A stretch of 64,000 bases of DNA from Ruminococcus sp. NK3A76 (GTDB lineage Bacteria; Bacillota; Clostridia; Oscillospirales; Ruminococcaceae): contig NZ_JMMA01000002.1 in assembly GCF_000686125.1 (NCBI RefSeq), forward strand, positions 1,488,001 to 1,552,000. The letters run 5' to 3'. Positions 41,903 to 50,582 of this stretch are shown here, one piece after another. The position numbers were made by a program, and so were the translations under genes. Within the stretch, counting starts at the first letter, position 1, and each line of letters opens with the position of its first letter. Under the pieces are notes generated by a model, which did no database searches, had not been told where the DNA came from, and saw nothing but the letters and a program-made list of their open reading frames with translations.

Positions 41903-43173
41903 TATTTATTCCTGCCTTTTATCTTATCCCAGTAGGCTTTAGATGCCTGTTCGTTCTTATTCTCACCGTAGGTATAATAGGTCTTATTCTTAAGGCTGTC
42001 GGGGAGATACTGCTGTTCGACCCAATGATTTGGGTAATCATGCGGATATAGGTAGTGCTGACCCTTTATTGCAGCACCCTCACCGTCAAAATGCTTATTC
42101 TGCAAATGTCGTGGGAAATCGCCTGTGATACCCTTTCTGATGTCAGAGAGGGCAGCATCAACTGCAAGGTAAGCGCTGTTTGATTTAGGAGCGGTAGCAA
42201 GCAGCACAACTGCATCAGCAAGCGGTATCCTCGCTTCGGGGAGGCCGAGCTGCATAGCGCTGTCAACACAGGCTTTGACTATCGCAATAGCCTGCGGATA
42301 AGCAAGGCCTATATCCTCACTCGCTATTACGAGCAGGCGGCGTGAAAGTGATATTATATCGCCGGCTTCAAGGAGCTTGGCAGCATAGAATATAGCAGCG
42401 TCCGGGTCAGAGCCACGGATAGATTTCTGTAGGGCTGACAGCTCATCATAGTGCTCATCTCCTGCCCTGTCGTAGCGCATATTACTGCGCTGAGTAAGGG
42501 TCTTGACTGTTTCCATACGCACGGTGAGCGTTTCGCCGTCGTTATCTGCTGAAAGAGCGCAGAGCTCGACAGTGTTGATACTCTTTCTTACATCGCCGCC
42601 GCAGCCTCTTGCTATATGCTCGACAACGCCGGGCTCCAGCCTTAGCTTCATACCTATATCATCTGCTGCGAGCTGGAAGGCACGCTTGATAGCAGGAATG
42701 ATATCCTCAGGGGTCACAGGCTTGAACTCAAACACGGTAGAACGGCTGATTATCGCATTATACACATAGAAATACGGGTTCTCGGTAGTTGAGCTGATAA
42801 GGGTTATCTTTCCGTTTTCTATATATTCAAGGAGCGACTGCTGCTGTTTTTTATTGAGGTACTGTATCTCATCAAGGTAGAGCAGGATACCGTTATAGCC
42901 CATAAGCGTATCAGTCTGCGAGATGATATCCTTAATATCGTTGACTGAGGCAGATGTACCGTTGAGCTTACACAGCTGCATATTGGCATTCTCGGCGATT
43001 ATCCTGGCAACAGTCGTCTTGCCAACGCCTGATGAGCCATAGAATATCATATTGGGGATAGTGCCGCTCTCAATTATCCTTCTGAGCGGTCTTCCCTCGC
43101 CCAGAAGCTCACGCTGGCCTACGACCTCGTCGAGAGTTTTAGGGCGTATCCTGTCCGCAAGGGGGGCCGGCAT
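41902..43173 (-). CDS. rarA: Replication-associated recombination protein A (RarA/MgsA)
   Basis: RarA is an AAA+ ATPase that acts at stalled replication forks and binds SSB. The 423-residue protein starts PAPLADRIRPKTLDEVVGQ. It has the Walker A IFYGSSGVGKTTVARI near residue 43, Walker B LYLDEIQYLNKKQQ near 97, and the C-terminal tetramerisation region (YAAKLLEAGDIISLSRRLL, RLLVIASEDIGLAYP). The ATG overlaps the metA stop (TAATG), so it is coupled to metA. The link between metA and rarA looks like chance operon membership. Confidence 0.96.
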   Translation of the reverse strand: MPAPLADRIRPKTLDEVVGQRELLGEGRPLRRIIESGTIPNMIFYGSSGVGKTTVARIIAENANMQLCKLNGTSASVNDIKDIISQTDTLMGYNGILLYLDEIQYLNKKQQQSLLEYIENGKITLISSTTENPYFYVYNAIISRSTVFEFKPVTPEDIIPAIKRAFQLAADDIGMKLRLEPGVVEHIARGCGGDVRKSINTVELCALSADNDGETLTVRMETVKTLTQRSNMRYDRAGDEHYDELSALQKSIRGSDPDAAIFYAAKLLEAGDIISLSRRLLVIASEDIGLAYPQAIAIVKACVDSAMQLGLPEARIPLADAVVLLATAPKSNSAYLAVDAALSDIRKGITGDFPRHLQNKHFDGEGAAIKGQHYLYPHDYPNHWVEQQYLPDSLKNKTYYTYGENKNEQASKAYWDKIKGRNK

Positions 43174-44099
43174 TACACGTTCTCCTTCCCTATCATATCA
43201 ATATCAAACGGAGTTCTCTGGTATACGCAGTAATTGAGCCAGTTTGCATACATAAGGTTTGCCGAGCACGACCAGTTGAATATCGGTTTATTCTCGGTGT
43301 CATTATCAGGGAAATAGTTATACGGAAGGTCTATCTTAAGGCCTTTTTTCTTATCTCTGAAATACTCCTTTGCAAGAGTACGCCTGTCATACTCCCAGTG
43401 ACCGAAGACGTAGAAATTGCGCTCGATCTTATCTGACACGACATGAACGCCGGCCTCGAATGATTCTGCGACAACTATAAGGTCATCGACCTTTTCTATA
43501 TCCTCACGTCTTACCTCGGTATGTCTTGAATGCGGGCAATGGAAAACATCACCGAAACCACGCAGAAGGAGGCTCTTAGGATATTCGATATGGTGTTTGA
43601 AATTACCGAACATCTTAGCTTCGAGGGGGTATTTCGGTATACCGTAGCGGTGATACAGCGCCGCCTGAGCGCCCCAGCAGATATGCAGCGAGGAGAAGAC
43701 ATTGGTCTTAGCCCACTCAAACACATCACAGAGCTCGTCCCAGTAGTCAACTTCCTCAAAGTCAAGCTGCTCGACAGGTGCGCCTGTTATGATGAGGCCG
43801 TCATACTTATTCTCACGGACTTCATCAAACGACTTATAGAAAGCGAGCATATGCTCCTGAGGGGTATTCTTTGACACATGGTTCATCTGCACAAGGTCGA
43901 TGTCAACGTGCAGAGGGGTATTACTCAGAAGTCTGAGCAGCTGCGTTTCAGTGGTTATCTTATCGGGCATAAGGTTGACTATAGCTATCCTGAGCGCTCG
44001 GATATCCTGATGAGCTGCTCTGTCATTGGGAATGACGAATATATTCTCCTTCTCAAGTGCCGCAAAGGCAGGAAGATCATTTGGTATCTTAATAGGCAT
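43173..44099 (-). CDS. metA: Homoserine O-acetyltransferase (MetA family)
   Basis: MetA acylates homoserine in methionine synthesis. The 308-residue protein has the catalytic Cys in LHICWGAQAAL near 142, the His/Glu pair in VFGHWEYDR near 235, and IVNLMPDKITTETQLLRLL near 40. The residue that sets acyl choice reads Glu in TGAPVEQLDF, where E. coli MetA has Gly. Studies of the family link that Glu to acetyl-CoA use, so I call it an acetyltransferase despite the old succinyltransferase name. It has its own promoter and no SAM riboswitch. Confidence 0.95.
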   Translation of the reverse strand: MPIKIPNDLPAFAALEKENIFVIPNDRAAHQDIRALRIAIVNLMPDKITTETQLLRLLSNTPLHVDIDLVQMNHVSKNTPQEHMLAFYKSFDEVRENKYDGLIITGAPVEQLDFEEVDYWDELCDVFEWAKTNVFSSLHICWGAQAALYHRYGIPKYPLEAKMFGNFKHHIEYPKSLLLRGFGDVFHCPHSRHTEVRREDIEKVDDLIVVAESFEAGVHVVSDKIERNFYVFGHWEYDRRTLAKEYFRDKKKGLKIDLPYNYFPDNDTENKPIFNWSCSANLMYANWLNYCVYQRTPFDIDMIGKENV

Positions 44100-44135
44100 T
44101 AAGCATCAGTCCTTGTAAATATAATGTATTATATT

Positions 44136-44164
44136 ATTATAGCATACTTTTTTGCATTCTGCAA
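44136..44164 (-). promoter_or_regulatory. metA promoter
   Basis: On the - strand TTGCAG (44159-44164) and TATAAT (44136-44141) are 17 bp apart, giving a leader of about 30 nt, too short for an S-box. Confidence 0.85.
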
Positions 44165-44191
44165 GGGGTGAGCAAGCTTTTGAAAAACATC

Positions 44192-44809
44192 TCATTTCAG
44201 CAGATATTCATAAACGAATTCCATAAAGTACCAGTATACAAAAATTCCCGCAATAATAAGCATAAACAGCTTTTTCAGAATACCGAGAAATATCTTTTTC
44301 CAGTATCTTTTATCGTAATAGTCACGTTCAAGACAGACTGTTCTATGGTCTTTTCTGTCAACTACTATATCTATCGGCAGGTCTTTTTTAAGTGCTTTTC
44401 TGAATGCTATATCATCAGCATCGGCGTCATCATCAAGTATATAGCTGTGTTTTTCCTTATCCTTTGAGGCACCGCCACGAACCATTCTGTCATAGTACAG
44501 AACGGGAAAAAGGTCGATACGGGCAAGGTGTCTGCTGTTATCTTCAAGATGATACTCTATACGAAGAGTCATATACTCGGTATAAAGGTAGTTTTTCTCT
44601 TTTTCGGGTCTATCCCGGACAATTGCTTTTATTTCAGGGTCTGCAAAATCAACGGAAATGAGCCTGCCTGTAGTTTTTTCTCCTCTTATTTTAAGAAAAA
44701 GCGGTCTGATATCCTTTCTGACAAACTCGATAGTATTTCCGAGATATAAAATAAAGCCGACAATATAAAGTATAACATAAAACAGATCAAAAAAAGCGTC
44801 GCTATTCAA
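44192..44809 (-). CDS. Unknown protein with terminal membrane segments
   Basis: A protein of about 205 residues with a hydrophobic segment near the N-terminus (FYVILYIVGFILYLG), another near the C-terminus (FMLIIAGIFVYWYFM), and a charged soluble middle with strands (TTGRLISVDF, YMTLRIEYHLED). The pattern is reminiscent of DUF3592-like proteins but not firmly so. I start at a TTG at 44809, 12 nt after AAAGGA. The longer open frame back to 44863 runs through the glyA terminator and cannot be the true start. It has no clear promoter of its own and may rely on read-through from glyA. Confidence 0.6.
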   Translation of the reverse strand: MNSDAFFDLFYVILYIVGFILYLGNTIEFVRKDIRPLFLKIRGEKTTGRLISVDFADPEIKAIVRDRPEKEKNYLYTEYMTLRIEYHLEDNSRHLARIDLFPVLYYDRMVRGGASKDKEKHSYILDDDADADDIAFRKALKKDLPIDIVVDRKDHRTVCLERDYYDKRYWKKIFLGILKKLFMLIIAGIFVYWYFMEFVYEYLLK

Positions 44810-44833
44810 TATTCTGACACGTCCTTTTAAAAA

Positions 44834-44859
44834 TGCTCCCCCGAATGACCGAGGGAGCA
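44834..44859 (-). terminator. glyA terminator
   Basis: On the - strand TGCTCCC pairs with GGGAGCA and TTTTT follows, 15 bp past the glyA stop. Confidence 0.85.
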
Positions 44860-44873
44860 GCAAATGTTATAAA

Positions 44874-46121
44874 TTATTCGTAAAGCGGATACTTCTTGCA
44901 GATCTCAGTAACGCCTGCACGGATCTCATCAGCCTTATTATCAAAATCAGAAGCTGTGAGGTAAATGAAGTGAGCTATCTTCTCCATATCCTCCTCAACA
45001 AGACCTCTTGTTGTAACAGCAGGAGTACCTATTCTGACACCGCTTGTTACGAACGGCTTTTCAGGGTCGTTGGGGATAGCGTTCTTATTGACTGTGATGA
45101 ACACCTCATCGAGCTTCTTTTCGAGCTCCTTACCTGTGATGCTGAAGGGACGGAGGTCAACGAGCATGAGGTGGTTATCTGTACCGCCTGAAACAAGGTC
45201 AAAGCCCTTGGAGAGAAGACCCTTTGCAAGAGCCTGTGCGTTCTTAACTACCTGCTCACCGTAAGCCTTGAACTCAGGCTTAAGAGCTTCGCCGAGGCAG
45301 ACAGCCTTAGCAGCGATAACGTGCATAAGAGGGCCGCCCTGTGTGCCGGGGAATATTGATTTGTTTATCTTCTTTGCTATTTCCTCATCATTTGTGAGTA
45401 TCATACCGCCTCTGGGGCCACGGAGCGTCTTATGAGTTGTAGTAGTTACTACATCAGCATAAGGCACGGGAGACTGGTGCTGGCCGGCAGCTACAAGGCC
45501 TGCGATATGAGCCATATCTACCATGAAATATGCGCCGACTTCCTTAGCGACCTTAGAGATACGCTCAAAGTCGATAGCTCTCGGATAAGCAGAAGCGCCA
45601 GCTACGATGAGCTTGGGTTTATTCTCCTTAGCGAGCTTTTCGAGTGCATCATAATCTATAAAGCCTTCATCTGTAAGGCCATATGAAACGAAGTTATAGT
45701 TCTTACCGCTCATATTTACAGGTGAGCCGTGTGTAAGGTGGCCGCCGTCAGCGAGAGACATACCCATTATTGTATCGCCAACCTCGCAGAGTGCGAAATA
45801 AACTGCCATATTTGCCTGTGCGCCGGAATGGGGCTGAACGTTTGCAAACTTAGCGCCAAAGAGCTTACAAGCTCTCTCGATAGCTATATTCTCTACAACG
45901 TCTACGCACTCGCAGCCACCGTAGTATCTCTTAGCCGGATAACCCTCTGCATACTTATTTGTAAGAACAGAGCCCATAGCAGCCATAACAGCAGGAGAAA
46001 CGATATTCTCACTTGCGATAAGCTCAAGATTTCTTCTCTGTCTTGCAAGCTCAGCGTCCATTGCCTTGCTTACTTCTTCATCAAACTGGCCTACAAAGCC
46101 GATAGTATCAACTATTTTCAT
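44874..46121 (-). CDS. glyA: Serine hydroxymethyltransferase
   Basis: GlyA interconverts serine and glycine with tetrahydrofolate, the main source of one-carbon units, using PLP. The 415-residue protein shows [14 protein letters not shown] near residue 33, [12 protein letters not shown] near 65, [10 protein letters not shown] near 130 and the PLP-lysine motif [16 protein letters not shown] near 225 (in the expected place). It has its own promoter and terminator and is monocistronic. Confidence 0.98.
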   Translation of the reverse strand: MKIVDTIGFVGQFDEEVSKAMDAELARQRRNLELIASENIVSPAVMAAMGSVLTNKYAEGYPAKRYYGGCECVDVVENIAIERACKLFGAKFANVQPHSGAQANMAVYFALCEVGDTIMGMSLADGGHLTHGSPVNMSGKNYNFVSYGLTDEGFIDYDALEKLAKENKPKLIVAGASAYPRAIDFERISKVAKEVGAYFMVDMAHIAGLVAAGQHQSPVPYADVVTTTTHKTLRGPRGGMILTNDEEIAKKINKSIFPGTQGGPLMHVIAAKAVCLGEALKPEFKAYGEQVVKNAQALAKGLLSKGFDLVSGGTDNHLMLVDLRPFSITGKELEKKLDEVFITVNKNAIPNDPEKPFVTSGVRIGTPAVTTRGLVEEDMEKIAHFIYLTASDFDNKADEIRAGVTEICKKYPLYE

Positions 46122-46168
46122 TTTATGTACCTATCCTTTCGACATTATTTGAAAAATGCTACCCTTTT

Positions 46169-46197
46169 ATTATAACTTATTTTCACCAAAAAGGCAA
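46169..46197 (-). promoter_or_regulatory. glyA promoter
   Basis: On the - strand TTGCCT (46192-46197) and TATAAT (46169-46174) are 17 bp apart, about 45 bp before the ATG. Confidence 0.82.
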
Positions 46198-46224
46198 GAG
46201 GAAAAACAGAAAATTTATAAAAAA

Positions 46225-46246
46225 TATCCGCCCCGAAGGACGGATA
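46225..46246 (-). terminator. clpX terminator with UUCG loop
   Basis: On the - strand a 9-bp stem (TATCCGTCC with GGGCGGATA, one T-G pair) closed by a TTCG tetraloop is followed by TTTTTTATAAATTTT, 8 bp past the clpX stop. Confidence 0.9.
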
Positions 46247-46253
46247 TAATAAT

Positions 46254-47513
46254 TTATGCTGATTTTCTCTTGCCTCTTACTATCTCAGGCTCTGCATCAC
46301 CGTTGACGCAGTCCTCAGTGATAGTGATAGAAACTATAGTCTTATCGGCAGGGGCTTCAAACATTATCTTGGTAAGGATACCCTCTACGATAGCACGAAG
46401 GCCTCTTGCGCCGGTCTTCTGTTCAATAGTCTTCTTAGCTATAGCTGTCATAGCATCGTCTGTTACATTGAACTCGATACCGTCCATCTTAAAGAGCTTG
46501 GTATACTGCTTGATAAGCGAATTCTTAGGCTCTGCAAGGATACGACAAAGAGCAGGCTCGTCGAGTTCTTCAAGCACTGTGATAACAGGAAGTCTGCCGA
46601 CAAGCTCAGGAACGATACCGAACTTCACGAGGTCATGAGGAACGACCTTTTTGAACACATCGTTATCATTCTTCTTATCCTTGATATTGCCGCCGAAGCC
46701 GAGGCTGGAGGAATCTGTTCTCTTTTTGATAACAGCTTCAAGGCCGTCGAATGCGCCGCCGCAGATAAAGAGGATATTCTTGGTATCTATCTGAATGAAC
46801 TGCTGCTGGGGGTGCTTTCTTCCGCCCTGAGGAGGAACGTTTGAAACTGTACCCTCAACTATCTTAAGAAGTGCCTGCTGAACGCCCTCGCCGCTGACAT
46901 CACGGGTGATAGAGGTGTTCTCAGACTTTCTTGATATCTTATCTATCTCGTCGATATAGATTATACCTCTCTCGGCAGCTTCTACATCGAAATCGGCAGC
47001 CTGGATAAGTCTTGTGAGCACGTTCTCAACGTCATCACCTACATAGCCTGCCTCGGTAAGAGTGGTAGCATCAGCTATAGCGAAAGGAACATTGAGCAGT
47101 CTTGCCATAGTCTGAGCAAGCAGGGTCTTACCTGTACCTGTAGGACCAAGAAGGAGGACGTTGGACTTCTGTATCTCTACATCGTCCTCATTGCCTTCCT
47201 CGTTGGAAAGAATTCTCTTATAGTGGTTATACACAGCGACTGAGAGGGCTATCTTAGCCTCGTCCTGACCGATAACATACTCATCGAGCACCTTCTTTAT
47301 CTCGGTAGGCTTAACGAGCTTTATACCGCTCTCTTTAGCTTTTTTTATCTCCTTGACCTTTGCGGGAGCCTTAGCGCCTTTATTCTGCTTTGCTAAAATA
47401 TCATAGCAGAACATAACACATTCATCGCAGATATGATTATCACCTGCTGAAAACAGGTTCTCGACTCTTGTTTCAGGCTTTCCGCAGAAGTTACATCTTT
47501 TAATGTCAGCCAT
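46254..47513 (-). CDS. clpX: ATP-dependent protease ATPase subunit ClpX
   Basis: ClpX unfolds proteins and feeds them to ClpP. The 419-residue protein has the N-terminal zinc-binding domain (CNFCGKPE and CDECVMFC), Walker [16 protein letters not shown] near 120, Walker [14 protein letters not shown] near 188, sensor motifs, and the ClpP-contact loop region near FIGVP-equivalent positions. It is the last gene of tig-clpP-clpX, with a 16-bp gap after clpP. Confidence 0.98.
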   Translation of the reverse strand: MADIKRCNFCGKPETRVENLFSAGDNHICDECVMFCYDILAKQNKGAKAPAKVKEIKKAKESGIKLVKPTEIKKVLDEYVIGQDEAKIALSVAVYNHYKRILSNEEGNEDDVEIQKSNVLLLGPTGTGKTLLAQTMARLLNVPFAIADATTLTEAGYVGDDVENVLTRLIQAADFDVEAAERGIIYIDEIDKISRKSENTSITRDVSGEGVQQALLKIVEGTVSNVPPQGGRKHPQQQFIQIDTKNILFICGGAFDGLEAVIKKRTDSSSLGFGGNIKDKKNDNDVFKKVVPHDLVKFGIVPELVGRLPVITVLEELDEPALCRILAEPKNSLIKQYTKLFKMDGIEFNVTDDAMTAIAKKTIEQKTGARGLRAIVEGILTKIMFEAPADKTIVSITITEDCVNGDAEPEIVRGKRKSA

Positions 47514-47529
47514 TTTACACCGATCCTTT

Positions 47530-48120
47530 TTACTGTCTGTTGGTTATTATCTTATCAATAAGACCGTATTCGAGCGACTGCTCAGCAGTCATATAGTTAT
47601 CTCTCTCAGTGTCGATATTGATCTGCTCGATAGGCTTGCCGGTATTCTGGGCAAGGATACGGTTCATTTTTTCTCTTGTTCTCACGAGGTGGTCGGAGTG
47701 TATCTTGATATCGGTACACTGGCCGGAAAGGCCGCCTGAGATAAGGGGCTGATGAATGAGTATCTCGCTGTTGGGGAGCGAGAATCTCTTACCCTTAGCA
47801 CCGCTCGAAAGCAGGAAGGAACCCATTGATGCCGCCATACCTATACAGATAGTAGAAACATCGCACTTGATATAATTCATTGTATCATATATCGCCATAC
47901 CGGCTGTTATAGAGCCGCCAGGGCTATTGATATAAAGGTCGATATCCTTATCAGGATCCTGACCCTCGAGGTAGAGAAGCTGTGCTACTACCACGCTTGC
48001 AACGTTATCGTCGATAGCATCGCAAAGCATTATGATTCTGTCATTGAGAAGCCTTGAAAAGATATCGTAGCTTCTTTCTCCTCTGCTTGTCTGTTCAACT
48101 ACATAAGGTATAAGTGCCAT
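47530..48120 (-). CDS. clpP: ATP-dependent Clp protease proteolytic subunit
   Basis: ClpP is the serine protease ring that works with ClpX (or ClpC). The 196-residue protein starts [20 protein letters not shown]. It has the catalytic Ser in [16 protein letters not shown] near 97, the catalytic His in [11 protein letters not shown] near 122, and the Asp near 171 in [12 protein letters not shown]. The start at 48120 follows GGAGG by 7 nt. The upstream frame to 48138 is not used. It lies between tig and clpX. Confidence 0.98.
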   Translation of the reverse strand: MALIPYVVEQTSRGERSYDIFSRLLNDRIIMLCDAIDDNVASVVVAQLLYLEGQDPDKDIDLYINSPGGSITAGMAIYDTMNYIKCDVSTICIGMAASMGSFLLSSGAKGKRFSLPNSEILIHQPLISGGLSGQCTDIKIHSDHLVRTREKMNRILAQNTGKPIEQINIDTERDNYMTAEQSLEYGLIDKIITNRQ

Positions 48121-48174
48121 ATTAGAACCTCCATACATAAAATGACATTTTTAGATATTTCTCTTTATAGACAA

Positions 48175-48197
48175 TTTCGCCCGCAGAGCGAGCGAAA
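48175..48197 (-). promoter_or_regulatory. Intercistronic hairpin between tig and clpP
   Basis: On the - strand a 10-bp GC-rich stem (TTTCGCTCGC with GCGGGCGAAA, one T-G pair, loop TCT) lies 18 bp past the tig stop. No U-run follows, so it is more likely an mRNA-stability or processing element than a strong terminator. Confidence 0.6.
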
Positions 48198-48215
48198 CCG
48201 GATTATCTTATACTA

Positions 48216-49502
48216 TTAGTCCTGCTTGATAACAGCAGCGTTCTTGATGATATCAACTGTCTTGGAAACAGCAATATCCTTCTTAAGCTCCTCAGAGCCT
48301 ACGAAAGTCTTAACCTGCTCAAGCTCGAGCTGGTAGTTATCTGCCATCTTCTTGAACTCTTCCTCAATCTCGTCATCTGTTACCTGAACATTCTCAAGCT
48401 GGGAGATCTTCTCAAGAGCAAGGCGGAGCTTGACCTGCTTTTCAGCCTGCTCAGCATATGCTTTCTTTACAGTGTCGATAGTCTGGCCTGTATACTGGAG
48501 ATACATATCAAGTGAGATGCCCTGAGGACGAAGTCTCTGCTCGAGCTCGGAGACCATCTCATTTGTTCTGTTATCGAACATCTCCTGCGGGATATCAGCC
48601 TTAAGGAGCTCGATGACCTTATCGAATACTGCGTTCTCAACGTCAGCATCAGCCTTCTTCTCAGCATTTTCCTCGAGCTTCTTCTTAACGTCTGCCTTGA
48701 ACTCATCAACAGTCTCGAACTCTGTAGAATCCTTTACCATTTCGTCATCAAGCTCAGGAAGCTCCTTCTTGGAGATAGCCTTAAGATTGATCTTGAATAC
48801 AGCAGGAGCGCCCTTAAGATCCTCTACCTGATACTCCTCAGGGAAAGTAACATTGATCTCGAAGCTCTCGCCGGCGTTATGGCCAACGATCTGATCCTCA
48901 AAGCCGGGGATAAACTGACCGCTGCCGAGGTTGAGCTCAAAGTCCTCAGCCTTGCCGCCGTCGAATGCTACGCCGTCCTTAAAGCCCTCGAAGTCGATAA
49001 CAACGTCATCGCCGAGCTCTGCTGCTCTGTCGTCAACTGTGATTATTCTAACATTCTTTTCTCTGAGCTTATCTACTTCCTTAGCTACATCGTCATCTGT
49101 AACAAGAGCAACTTCCTTTGTTACCTCGATACCCTTATAGCCGTCGATCTCTACCTCAGGCTTAGTAACAACCGTAGCCTTGAGCTTTACGCCGACTTCC
49201 TTGGATATCTCCTCAACATCTACCTGGGGCTGAGCAACGATATCGAGCTTGGACTCATCGAGTGCGCTGTTTACTACAGGGCCGTAAACGAGGTTTACTG
49301 CATCCTCAAAGAAAACATTATCGCCGTATGTCTTTTCGATTATCTTTCTGGGAGCCTTGCCCTTTCTGAAACCGGGGATAGCTATATTCTTTCTTGCCTT
49401 AAGATATGCCTTCTGGAGAGCTGCCTCGAACTCCTCAGCAGATATCTCTATTGCAAGCTCATACTTATTTGCCCCAACATTATTTACTGACTTTAAACTC
49501 AT
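48216..49502 (-). CDS. tig: Trigger factor
   Basis: Trigger factor is the ribosome-bound chaperone at the nascent-chain exit, with prolyl isomerase activity. The 428-residue protein has the ribosome-binding signature GFRKGKAPRK near residue 46, a PPIase (FKBP-like) domain around 150-245 with VVIDFEGFKDG and FIPGFEDQIVG, and a helical C-terminal chaperone domain. GGAGG precedes the ATG. It is the first gene of tig-clpP-clpX, with its own promoter. Confidence 0.98.
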   Translation of the reverse strand: MSLKSVNNVGANKYELAIEISAEEFEAALQKAYLKARKNIAIPGFRKGKAPRKIIEKTYGDNVFFEDAVNLVYGPVVNSALDESKLDIVAQPQVDVEEISKEVGVKLKATVVTKPEVEIDGYKGIEVTKEVALVTDDDVAKEVDKLREKNVRIITVDDRAAELGDDVVIDFEGFKDGVAFDGGKAEDFELNLGSGQFIPGFEDQIVGHNAGESFEINVTFPEEYQVEDLKGAPAVFKINLKAISKKELPELDDEMVKDSTEFETVDEFKADVKKKLEENAEKKADADVENAVFDKVIELLKADIPQEMFDNRTNEMVSELEQRLRPQGISLDMYLQYTGQTIDTVKKAYAEQAEKQVKLRLALEKISQLENVQVTDDEIEEEFKKMADNYQLELEQVKTFVGSEELKKDIAVSKTVDIIKNAAVIKQD

Positions 49503-49537
49503 TTTAGATTTCCTCCATTTATAAATATATCCATAAC

Positions 49538-49566
49538 ATTATACCATATCGGGAAAGATTTTTCCA
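49538..49566 (-). promoter_or_regulatory. tig-clpP-clpX promoter
   Basis: On the - strand TGGAAA (49561-49566) and TATAAT (49538-49543) are 17 bp apart. No CtsR-type heptad repeat is visible near it. Confidence 0.72.
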
Positions 49567-49574
49567 GTATTTTT

Positions 49575-50288
49575 TTATATTTTGGCACTTTGCACAATAT
49601 TTGTTATATCAAGTGGTACAAATTTAAGATAATCAGCAGAAACAAGCCGCATTTGTATGCCATTATAAAGGCCATTGACTGATTTTGAGTGTGCCACACC
49701 GCCGTGAAGGTGGCCATAGAAACAATACCTGATATTATGTTTCATAAGCACATCGAATATCTCAACATTGACGCTGTCGGCAAATACAGGCGGATAGTGC
49801 AGAAAAACCACCGGAACGAGGCCCTGTATCTCCGCTGCCGTGATAGACACTTCGAGGCGCTGAGCCTCACGTTTTAAGACCTTTACATCATCAGGGTCGC
49901 CCGTTTCGTTTATCCAGCCACGGGAGCCGCAGATACCTATTCCCTCATACTCAAAGCAGTTATTATGCATTATATGAAGTGTGTCAAAGCCGTTAGCCTG
50001 AAAGAAGTCTTCCATTTTCTTACGGGAGTTCCAGAAATAGTCATGATTGCCCTTTGAGATTATCTTACGGCCGTTGAGCCTGTTGATAAAGTCAAAATCA
50101 GCTTTTGACTGTTCAAGGTTCATGCCCCATGAGATATCACCCGGGATAACCACTGTATCATCAGGGCTGACAAGGCGCTGCCAGTTTTCTTCAAGGCGCT
50201 GCACATAATTATCCCAGCCGCCGAAAATATCCATAGGCTTATCAACACCTAATGAAAGGTGAAGATCGGCAATAACGAACAAAGACAA
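49575..50288 (-). CDS. Calcineurin-like metallophosphoesterase
   Basis: A 237-residue metallophosphoesterase. All five signatures are in order: VIADLHLS near residue 5, IPGDISWG near 50, SKGNHDYFW near 78, PVVFLHYPPVF near 155 and FYGHLHGGVAHS near 190. The true start is a TTG at 50288, 7 nt after AAGGAGG. The open frame upstream has no ribosome binding site. The substrate is unknown. Relatives include YfcE/Icc-type cyclic nucleotide or general phosphodiesterases. It stands alone between tig and the DUF1540 gene. Confidence 0.9.
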   Translation of the reverse strand: MSLFVIADLHLSLGVDKPMDIFGGWDNYVQRLEENWQRLVSPDDTVVIPGDISWGMNLEQSKADFDFINRLNGRKIISKGNHDYFWNSRKKMEDFFQANGFDTLHIMHNNCFEYEGIGICGSRGWINETGDPDDVKVLKREAQRLEVSITAAEIQGLVPVVFLHYPPVFADSVNVEIFDVLMKHNIRYCFYGHLHGGVAHSKSVNGLYNGIQMRLVSADYLKFVPLDITNIVQSAKI

Positions 50289-50369
50289 ACAAACGCCTCC
50301 TTTTTTGAAAGAATAAAAAGCGAAAAACCGCACACAATACTATCAAGCACGAGTGAAAGGAATGATAAC

Positions 50370-50534
50370 ATGGAACACAAGGCACTGAGCGGCGTACACT
50401 GTGATGTTGAAAGCTGCATCTACAATCAAAGCGGCAAAAAATGCACAGCAAGCTCTATAAGCGTTGACAGCACAAGCAGAAATGCGTGCAGCTGTGATGA
50501 GACAGCTTGCAGGACTTTTTTAAGCCGTGACTGA
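50370..50534 (+). CDS. DUF1540 small cysteine-rich protein
   Basis: A 54-residue protein of the DUF1540 type. It has the family pattern VHCDVESCIYNQSGKKCTA, in which four cysteines are spaced as a probable metal site, followed by SISVDS and a second cysteine-rich half with CSCDETACRTF. AAAGGA lies 8 nt before the ATG at 50370, on the strand opposite its neighbours. Its function is unknown. Members are frequent in spore-forming clostridia. It is convergent with thrC, sharing a terminator. Confidence 0.85.
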   Translation: MEHKALSGVHCDVESCIYNQSGKKCTASSISVDSTSRNACSCDETACRTFLSRD

Positions 50535-50540
50535 CCTAAC

Positions 50541-50567
50541 AAAGACCCCGACAGCATCGGGGTCTTT
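50541..50567. terminator. Bidirectional terminator between the DUF1540 gene and thrC
   Basis: A perfect 11-bp stem (AAAGACCCCGA with TCGGGGTCTTT, loop CAGCA), followed by T-rich sequence on the + strand. Confidence 0.88.
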
Positions 50568-50582
50568 ATTCTTAATCAGTTA

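Noticed and set aside
44810-44863. Longer N-terminus for the unknown membrane protein after glyA
   Set aside because: The extra codons run through the glyA terminator hairpin and its T-run, so they are unlikely to be translated.
48175-48197. Terminator between tig and clpP
   Set aside because: The hairpin is strong but has no U-run, and tig-clpP-clpX is a standard cotranscribed set, so I list it only as an intercistronic hairpin.
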